Below, piece by piece: positions 9,401-15,580 of a stretch of DNA of 29,550 nt. Location of the stretch: the IMG/VR virus record IMGVR_UViG_3300042691_016113, positions 1 to 29,550 of that record; one strand, given 5' to 3'. The notes under the pieces are model-generated. The model saw only the letters and a list, made by a program, of their open reading frames with translations, was not told where the DNA came from and ran no database searches. This DNA is from a virus. The translations under genes and the position numbers were made by a program. Within the stretch, counting starts at the first letter, position 1, and each line of letters opens with the position of its first letter.

Positions 9401-12400
9401 GAAGATTCCATGCTGCACGATCACCAGATAAATCGACAGTTAAATCTGCTTGTCTAGTTTCATCATACCAAACATCAGATGGTGGATCAAGTTTAATTGT
9501 TCCTAGATAATTGACAATATTAAATGGATTAATATTTTCTGTTCTAGATGCTAATGGTTGAGAGATGTATGAAACCTCTGTATAATCTACAGTAAATAGA
9601 GGTCCTTTACGATTGATATTTGTATTGTCTCCATCATCTGGATCATAAACTAATTGAACAGAAGTCAGATCGTATGTAGGTCTTAGTTGTTTTTTGAATC
9701 TATCAATAGAAGCTTTGTAATCAACATCTCTCACTTCAGAAACAGAAGTACCATTAAATGCATCAACAATAAATCCGTTCTTAAATCTAGGTAAATTTGC
9801 TGAATCTAGAATTGTGAAGTCTTGTTTAGAAGCGGTATCAAATTCTAACAGAGAAAGAGAAGTATAGTATTCCAGATTCTCTAGTCTCTTTTCCATTACA
9901 CCAATATCTTTCATGGTGTATCGTTTGTTACGAACTGGAGTAACTCTAATATATTTTGGATCCTCAACAAATGGAGGATATGTCAAAATGTATAGAGTCA
10001 TACTATCTTCTTTATCACTCGGTATCGCAGGTTTAGATGCAGAAGCTCCACGAATGATTTCGAAAGTTCTAGATTTTGTTATTACTACTTTGTCTACTCT
10101 TGGTAAATAGTTTTGGTGCTCAACTGTAATATCAGTACCGTTTTGTGGAATTACAAGTGGAGTACCAAACGATTTAGTGTTTGCAAGATTGTTTCTATCA
10201 GATCCAGAAGCATCCAAACGAACTGGACGGAAGTCAAAATAGTCTCTTAGAATATAGTTACCACCAATAGCTGTTGGAGATGATGTTGTATTGTAGATTG
10301 GTAGTGTTTCATATGTAACAGGATTTCCTGGAACATTATTGTTATGACCAGCAAGATAAGAATCTACTGTGAAATAACCTGGAGTAATACTCTCTTGTTT
10401 GTAACGATCATATCTAACAACTAAAGGACCTGTTGGAGGTGTTTCTCCAGCTTTCAATATAATTGATGAGTGATCGTAGTAAGTATCTTTTTGACCAGAT
10501 TCTAGAATATAACGACTAGTTACATTTGCAGCAGAAGTTAATGTTGCATCAGTAATCGGCCATGTTCCATTACAATCAAAAATAGCATTAATACCTACAA
10601 CATCTGAAACGAATAGTGACTGTTGAACACCAGGTAATCTATTTACAAGTCTTTGATTTATAATTGTTTGACCAGAATCTGGAAAAACATAAACATCATT
10701 GTTTGCAAAAATATTATATGGTGATTGTTGTGGTTGTATTTGAACATTTGCGTTAGCATAATATTTCTTCTTAGGACCAGCCTTAGAATTAACTGTAACA
10801 AATACGTTAGCCTGACCTGAATAACTTGCACCAATACCAGATAATGTGATAGTAGTTAAACTGACTGAAATATCTGTTGCAGGTACAGTTCTTCCATCGG
10901 AAAGTTTAACTGATATATTTTCTTGTTTTGAAGTTGTAGAAGAACCAATAGAGAGAGTTTCTCCAGGAATCAGTGAGGAAATATCAACAATACCGCCACT
11001 AAATGTTGGTTGAATAAATTTCTGATATTCGTAAGAGAACGTTCCGCCTGCTCCTGTACTAATAGAGTTTTGTACAACATAATCTTCACCAATTTTAATT
11101 ATTAGTGGTTGACCTTCTTTTTCAGAAATGAAAACGTTTTGATATGTTGATGAAGAATCTTTAGAGAAAGAACTGATATCTGCTGTGGATAGTCTGGTTG
11201 TAGATCCAGCTGATACTGGTTCATAGAAACATTCCGCATCTTTAATCTCAAAGTCAATAGAACAAACACTAGTTGAGTCGGGTGCTGTTATGAATGCTGG
11301 AGATACTTTCAGATGGTTAGTTGTAGCACTAGCATAATAATCAGTAATAGTTCTAGGATATTCACCAGCACCAGCACCAGAGATAATTCTTATCTTAGCT
11401 CCTTTATAAGCGTCTGGTAAATTAGACATGTTATTATGGAGTTGGATGAATGATGTATTAAGTGTTCCTGTTGCTTTAACAACAATAGATCCTACATTTA
11501 CATCAGTTAGATATGTTTTGTAAATGTATGTGCTTGGTAAAGTTGGACTTCCGCTGTTTGTATCAAACGCAACACGGGTAACTCTTGCTGTACCAATTTT
11601 TGTATTACTGTATGTTGCAGTATTAGCTGTCCAAACACTTGCATTAGGTACACAGTGAATATCTACTTGACCAATAACTTGTGCAGGTAATTGACCGTAA
11701 TGATTAGTTGTATAAATGAAGTTACCATAATCAGCTGTAACTCGTTTTAAAGGTACACTTAGTGTATCTCTAGGTTTTGGTATAGTTATTTTTGTCGGAG
11801 CAATAGCAGTAAACTCATATCCTTTGACATAAGCTTTACCATGAGACATAATAATGTCTAAGTTTGCTGAGTTAGCTGAGTTGGTTTTTAAATCTATTAA
11901 GAAAGGATTAACAACATAATCACCCGATTCATCATATGTTCTACGAGCTAATGTTTCTTCTAGTTCAGCGTAAATTGGAATTCTGTTAATTTTTTGTAGA
12001 ATACCTTCTTTGACTTGAGCAAGTTCAATAAACTTAGTTAAGTCGGTACTATCTAACGAACGAATTCCTAGTTTTAATTCTATTTTAAATCGATCTGAAC
12101 CAGGAGCTTGGAAGTTTGAAGCACCCTGTGCAGGATCAAGTAGAGAAGTATCGTTGACAGATTCTACGATAGATTCTACAACTTCAAAACCAATTCTGGC
12201 ATTTGCGGTGTTATTGTTATAAACGGAAGTTGCAATGGTTTGTGCATCTACTTTTACGAAGAAACCTTCATAGTAATAGACACCACTATTTACAGAGAAT
12301 ACTTGTCCAGTTCCAACTCCTGAACTTGCAATATTAGCATGGAACGCAAATGCAGGTCCGCCTTCCTCAACCGTAAGTATTTCTTCACCAGATGTGAAGT

Positions 12401-12797
12401 TTGCACCATAAATTTGACTTATCAATAAAGTATGTGGAGTTGATGTTGTCGCATCAATTTCTTTTAATATTTGTCCACGTTTTGAATTATTAACATCACT
12501 AGACGTAATTATTTTATCAGTAAAATCTGTTATTTTAATATCAGTCGAAGCATATTGTGGAGCAAGATTGATATAAGTTGCATCTTGTAGAAATACCTGT
12601 CCTCCAGTTACAACCGAACCGTTCTTAAAAATATGATTACCAAAACGTTCGATTTGTTTCTGAATAAGAGATTGTGCTTGGGTTAATTCACGAGCCTGAA
12701 CTGCGTACCCAGGCTTATACAATAATCTGAGAAACTTTTTATCTTCGTCTAAATCATCATAGTATGGATTTACATTAAAATTAGTGCTAAGTGCCAT
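6435..12797 (-). CDS. Giant DUF4815-type baseplate/fibre structural protein
   Basis: At 2120 residues this single gene takes up over a fifth of the window. The N-terminus (about 8-60: NPYYDDLDEDKKFLRLLYKPGY, QARELTQAQSLIQKQIERFG) and the stretch around residues 170-245 (YYEGFFVKVDAQ, SLLDPAQGASNFQAPGSDRF) are hallmarks of DUF4815, a family known from large virion proteins of T4-like marine phages. The rest is beta-rich with many Ser/Thr/Asn strands. A GSGY-type module lies near residue 1930, and the C-terminus (LLKDLRVIALPE) looks like a compact end domain. The gene sits just after gp8, where T4 has genes 9-12, so it may do peripheral wedge or fibre-connector work. That role is inferred from position. 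The ATG follows AAAGG. No frameshift is visible. Confidence 0.8.
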   Translation of the reverse strand: MALSTNFNVNPYYDDLDEDKKFLRLLYKPGYAVQARELTQAQSLIQKQIERFGNHIFKNGSVVTGGQVFLQDATYINLAPQYASTDIKITDFTDKIITSSDVNNSKRGQILKEIDATTSTPHTLLISQIYGANFTSGEEILTVEEGGPAFAFHANIASSGVGTGQVFSVNSGVYYYEGFFVKVDAQTIATSVYNNNTANARIGFEVVESIVESVNDTSLLDPAQGASNFQAPGSDRFKIELKLGIRSLDSTDLTKFIELAQVKEGILQKINRIPIYAELEETLARRTYDESGDYVVNPFLIDLKTNSANSANLDIIMSHGKAYVKGYEFTAIAPTKITIPKPRDTLSVPLKRVTADYGNFIYTTNHYGQLPAQVIGQVDIHCVPNASVWTANTATYSNTKIGTARVTRVAFDTNSGSPTLPSTYIYKTYLTDVNVGSIVVKATGTLNTSFIQLHNNMSNLPDAYKGAKIRIISGAGAGEYPRTITDYYASATTNHLKVSPAFITAPDSTSVCSIDFEIKDAECFYEPVSAGSTTRLSTADISSFSKDSSSTYQNVFISEKEGQPLIIKIGEDYVVQNSISTGAGGTFSYEYQKFIQPTFSGGIVDISSLIPGETLSIGSSTTSKQENISVKLSDGRTVPATDISVSLTTITLSGIGASYSGQANVFVTVNSKAGPKKKYYANANVQIQPQQSPYNIFANNDVYVFPDSGQTIINQRLVNRLPGVQQSLFVSDVVGINAIFDCNGTWPITDATLTSAANVTSRYILESGQKDTYYDHSSIILKAGETPPTGPLVVRYDRYKQESITPGYFTVDSYLAGHNNNVPGNPVTYETLPIYNTTSSPTAIGGNYILRDYFDFRPVRLDASGSDRNNLANTKSFGTPLVIPQNGTDITVEHQNYLPRVDKVVITKSRTFEIIRGASASKPAIPSDKEDSMTLYILTYPPFVEDPKYIRVTPVRNKRYTMKDIGVMEKRLENLEYYTSLSLLEFDTASKQDFTILDSANLPRFKNGFIVDAFNGTSVSEVRDVDYKASIDRFKKQLRPTYDLTSVQLVYDPDDGDNTNINRKGPLFTVDYTEVSYISQPLASRTENINPFNIVNYLGTIKLDPPSDVWYDETRQADLTVDLSGDRAAWNLLVEGAAKTEWGEWFQVSSSSTESNIGAAEGVAGQWKNVAGTTQRGIIVLTPQAVVVGGVRTVFPPFPINEPPAGWTVHSSGGSSVWQPIQYWITQGGANALPKAQCSARTVNSIEQVRDVNVVTTTVTGEARTGVKSTVTLDTITRSLGERVIDLSIVPYMREKNILYIGQSFKPSTQLYAFFDNENITSVCSRANKVVFKANNLSYQTELGNPEVVNIKNNVTGTTNGTSVIVMTSNNIGYIVSTVLTNSIDTPQSGATLSVIGQSSSTNTVVDYFEHYTGQPTASGETTLQLSLMATGARNCSSANLVGQPIYIVKGLGLGEEKIITAYDSSTRTITVNTAWNIRPSIDSIYTIGRNTTDLSGACAGIFFLPGSTFRVGEKLFRLIDDSSGNIESSRTNGDARFFAQGLMATTQETNIIATVPAGIQRTDVRDSRTTTTTSVRQETQTRTAFYSDPLAQTFLVGEGQYPNGLFISRVRVCFATKDPTVPVRLEIRPTVNGYPHSSVVYPLGTVVLTPDKVKTTTKPDITNEANYTDFVFDSPIYLQPGEHCFVLLANSKLYNVYVAEKSKKDLTSQKDISDQPYLGSLFLSQNGSTWTADQNVDMQFQIFRNSYSTETSQVVFKPDMTNISSNVVFDVAHLMSTDISLPRTTVSYVFDSEKSPNGGMSGLKTIVPNLDYDLNDSLGRRVLNPDTGKDTFKVIVSLTSGDSALTPYVDSTRLNLLAIENKINNLPLSNDAIVIANTGTAGSMANGIFVVDHSTDSLGNTLGSGAIIKVETSDGKISRAWISNPGSGYANTPTINLFNATAESATMGTGLTPYTGKLVVNQSLANSVATSIILNGETSASGGNANARYIMRTVTLADGFDSGDLRVYLTAYKPITSQIYVYYKILSISDPTPFYQRNWQLMTQINNFNFNSSFTGDFRELVFAPGINGVANNFVNYTSNGTAFGNFKTFAIKIVMAGTDATNVPLLKDLRVIALPEGS
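6443..6447 (-). promoter_or_regulatory. Ribosome binding site GGAGG
   Basis: GGAGG on the minus strand lies 7 bases before the ATG at 6435, inside the last codons of the DUF4815 gene. It supports the overlapping start of the 79-residue coiled-coil protein. Confidence 0.65.
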
Positions 12798-12807
12798 GAA
12801 TTAACCT

Positions 12808-14397
12808 TTAAAATTTAAGAACAAATTTAATTTCTTCTGACTGACCATCTTCTCTGTCGATTGCGGTAACATTTTCTACATGTAAAATGTCACCAGTGTA
12901 CTGCTTGAATTCTGGATTTTTGATATCAACGATAGCTCTTTGAATCGCTGAGTTTGCACCAATAAGGTTTTCACCTGTAATCATTGTACCTCTAACTTTG
13001 GTTAGAGATATTACAGTCTCGCCTTGATCCACAACATAACCATATGCTGTAGGATTACTCAATGTTCCTTGATAAACAAACTCATTTACTTGATATGGAG
13101 TTCCTGCAACCAAAGTTAAATTGGTTGTCTGTGATATTACAGCGTTTGCTCCATTCGCTTCTACTGGATATGATTCAGTGTATTTATGCGGATTTCTTAG
13201 AAGTCCATACTGTCTAAAACTGGTATTTGAACTAATTAAACCGCCTTCCGTACTATCGATCTCACCCATTCTGACAGCAATCATTAAGTTGCTAGATCCT
13301 AATTGTTTTGCAGGATTATATGCATGTCCTAGTTTTGGAGCTAAGATAACTCTTCCGGTTGCACCAACTCCAGAACCGTAAATTGAAACGTTGGCATAAG
13401 AATAATTAATACCAATTGTAGTTACTTTAACGTTGGCAATTGTATTTGAAGAAGTCACAAACGCTATTGCTTCAGCTCTGCTTCCATCTCCACTAAAAGA
13501 TATTCTAGTATTGATAGAAGCATTAATAACCGAAGTCTGAGTTTGATTTGTATCAGTAGATATTGACAAAGTTCCATTAACAGTATCAACACCAGAGATA
13601 TATGTTCCTGGACGAATTCCCGTTCCAGAAATAGACATATTAACTAGATTAGCTAGAGAAGGAATGTTGAATTGTTCCAGGACGGTAGTAGAGTTTGCAA
13701 CTGTTAATTTTACAGCACCAGAAGCAAAAGGTGCAATACCAATACTACCATGTCTATAATTTACGCCAGGATTGGTTACAACAACAGTAGTCAATTCGCC
13801 TTCGACAATTCCTGTTTGACTCATCGTGTAATCTAATTGATCTTTACTTTTAGGAACTGGAATCCATTCGTTTGTGAAAAACTTATTTCCTGGTTTAACA
13901 CTGTACAGATACTTCCAACGATATCCGTCTGCGGTATCAATAACTCCATTTGATGAAGAAAAGTCTCCAGTCGGTTCTACAGTTGAATTTGCACTGACAC
14001 CATTAGATGTATTATTTGACAGACACAGATAAACTTTTTTATCTGAATTCATAATGTACATTGGTTTTAAATTCAAACTAGTGTTAGAACTTAAAAGAGT
14101 CAAATAGTCTGTTGTATCATCATATTGTCTATATTTAGTAGAACCTGTCCAATTTATTCTTGGAACAACATGTTCAATATCGTTACCAGTGACTTTTTTA
14201 GCACCAATAATATTATCCCAAACAGATTTTTCATAACTGATAGAATCTACAGTTTGTTCGGGAACAGCTTCATTTGCATATGGCAAATGATTTCCTATAA
14301 ACAAATAAGTTATAGTCGGATCGGCTTCTGAAACCTTTTCCTTTATTTGTTCTGCATTATCAAAACGTGTTTTTAGTGAAGTTAAAAAAGTAGCCAT
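12808..14397 (-). CDS. gp8: Baseplate wedge protein gp8-like, enlarged
   Basis: This 529-residue protein follows T4 gp8 (334 residues) in outline. Near the N-terminus are TYLFIGNHLPYAN (29-41), SVWDNIIGAKKV (58-69) and HVVPRINW (76-83). The DTADGYRWKYLYSVKP and FTNEWIPVP segments (about 154-182) match the DGYxWEYLF and TNEYIVVPWP region of gp8. The C-terminus (TGDILHVENV ... EEIKFVLKF, 501-529) matches GEMIYMENR ... EEINILFTF. Between them is an insert of about 150-200 residues (about 200-350) with two GVNY/GINY-type beta modules that T4 gp8 lacks. The protein would be a dimer in each wedge, as in T4. These T4 comparisons are from memory, not an alignment. No convincing ribosome site precedes the ATG. 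Confidence 0.82.
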   Translation of the reverse strand: MATFLTSLKTRFDNAEQIKEKVSEADPTITYLFIGNHLPYANEAVPEQTVDSISYEKSVWDNIIGAKKVTGNDIEHVVPRINWTGSTKYRQYDDTTDYLTLLSSNTSLNLKPMYIMNSDKKVYLCLSNNTSNGVSANSTVEPTGDFSSSNGVIDTADGYRWKYLYSVKPGNKFFTNEWIPVPKSKDQLDYTMSQTGIVEGELTTVVVTNPGVNYRHGSIGIAPFASGAVKLTVANSTTVLEQFNIPSLANLVNMSISGTGIRPGTYISGVDTVNGTLSISTDTNQTQTSVINASINTRISFSGDGSRAEAIAFVTSSNTIANVKVTTIGINYSYANVSIYGSGVGATGRVILAPKLGHAYNPAKQLGSSNLMIAVRMGEIDSTEGGLISSNTSFRQYGLLRNPHKYTESYPVEANGANAVISQTTNLTLVAGTPYQVNEFVYQGTLSNPTAYGYVVDQGETVISLTKVRGTMITGENLIGANSAIQRAIVDIKNPEFKQYTGDILHVENVTAIDREDGQSEEIKFVLKF

Positions 14398-14415
14398 GAA
14401 TTTATTTATTTGTCA

Positions 14416-15576
14416 TTAGAGAATAGGTGTATTCGACTGAAGTGCATAAATTGCATTAGCTAATCTACTGATCGCATTTGCAACATCAGTTGGAGCAGAA
14501 GTATTCCAAATAGATGGATTAGGCGATGTATAAACAATACCGCTATTTGCCACATTATAGGAAGCATTAGCTTGTTCAAATGCAGCTGCAACATTTACCG
14601 ACAGACTGTCCACTGCAACAGAAGTTGTATTTGCCAACAAGAATGCAGCATTAGTTCTAGATGAATTTAGATTTGCTCTTTCTTGTATTACAGTAGGTCT
14701 TTGTTCGATACGAATTGTTCCGTGTATTGTTGGATTAGTTAAAGATTGATAAACATAGTCTTTATTAACTTCACTTGAAGGAACTTTCCAGAAAAGAACA
14801 CCAGAATTTTTACCCTGAGCTTCATCATTTAATGTTTGTACTCCAGTAGGAGAAACATGTAATAAACCAGAAGTTACATTAATTCCATTAACTGCATCAC
14901 GAATTGCAATAGACTGATGAGGAATATGTAACAAATCTAGAGAAATGGTTTTTCCTGGATTTGTATAGATGATAGGATTGTCACCAGTATACTGATCGAA
15001 TCTATAACCAGTAACAGTATTAGAAACGTTTAATCTAGTTTCAGCTGAAGTAAAGTTAATATTTGCCAGTGTATACACCGCATTTGCTTGAATGAATCCA
15101 GAATTCGCATGAGTATATGCTTGATTCGCATGATTGTTAGCAGTGTTTGCAAAATTAAATCCACTGTTTGCGTGTATAAATCCAGCATTTGCATGAGTAT
15201 ACGCACCATTTGCATACGTTCCAGTTACGTTCTGACTTGCATATGCACTATTTGCTTGATGAAATGCTTGATTCGCATGATTGTTAGCAGTGTTTGCAAA
15301 GTTGAATGCAGCATTTGCCTGAATGAATCCTGAATTTGCATGAGTGTATGCATTATTAGCATAAGTTCCAGTAACATTCTGTGACGCATATGCAGAGTTG
15401 GCATGCGTATAAGCACCATTGGCTTTATCAACTGTTATGTCTAAGTGTGCATCAAGAACACTCAATTCAACTTTTTTTGTTATTGGTGTTCCTGTGCTTC
15501 TATCAACAATAACAAACAACGTGTTTCCAATTAAGGTATCCGCCGTAACTAATTCAGAAATTTTTGTATTTGCCAT
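14416..15576 (-). CDS. Heptad-repeat fibre-like virion protein
   Basis: This 386-residue protein begins with a short adapter (MANTKISELVTADTLIGNTLF, then TKKVELSVL) typical of baseplate-attached fibres in marine T4-like phages. Residues about 53-175 are heptads of the type AYTHANS, FIQANAA and FNFANTA, including two tandem 49-residue units (61-109 and 110-158). The regular small and aromatic residues suggest a trimeric coiled or beta shaft. Residues about 190-300 look globular (YTNPGKTISLDLLHIP, SGVLFWKVPSSEVNKDYVY). The C-terminus has more AN heptads and ends WNTSAPTDVANAISRLANAIYAL. It lies between the gp7-like and gp8 genes, so it is probably a wedge-bound fibre or whisker. I see no resemblance to T4 gp9. 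Confidence 0.7.
   Translation of the reverse strand: MANTKISELVTADTLIGNTLFVIVDRSTGTPITKKVELSVLDAHLDITVDKANGAYTHANSAYASQNVTGTYANNAYTHANSGFIQANAAFNFANTANNHANQAFHQANSAYASQNVTGTYANGAYTHANAGFIHANSGFNFANTANNHANQAYTHANSGFIQANAVYTLANINFTSAETRLNVSNTVTGYRFDQYTGDNPIIYTNPGKTISLDLLHIPHQSIAIRDAVNGINVTSGLLHVSPTGVQTLNDEAQGKNSGVLFWKVPSSEVNKDYVYQSLTNPTIHGTIRIEQRPTVIQERANLNSSRTNAAFLLANTTSVAVDSLSVNVAAAFEQANASYNVANSGIVYTSPNPSIWNTSAPTDVANAISRLANAIYALQSNTPIL
15103..15396 (-). repeat. Tandem 147-bp direct repeat (2 copies, 49 codons each)
   Basis: Copy 1 spans 15396-15250 and copy 2 spans 15249-15103. Each encodes SAYASQNVTGTYAN, then AYTHAN/GF/AN heptads, then FNFANTANNHANQA. The copies differ at only a few residues (for example IQANAA against IHANSG). 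Seven heptads per unit keep the shaft register, which suggests expansion by recombination within the gene. Confidence 0.88.
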
Positions 15577-15580
15577 TTTT

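Noticed and set aside
15088-15431. Open frames on both strands (plus 15088-15333, minus 15030-15215 and 15225-15431) and spaced repeats that could suggest a CRISPR-like array.
   Set aside because: They are shadows of the 147-bp repeat and heptad codons in the 386-residue fibre gene. There are no short identical repeats with unique spacers of equal length.
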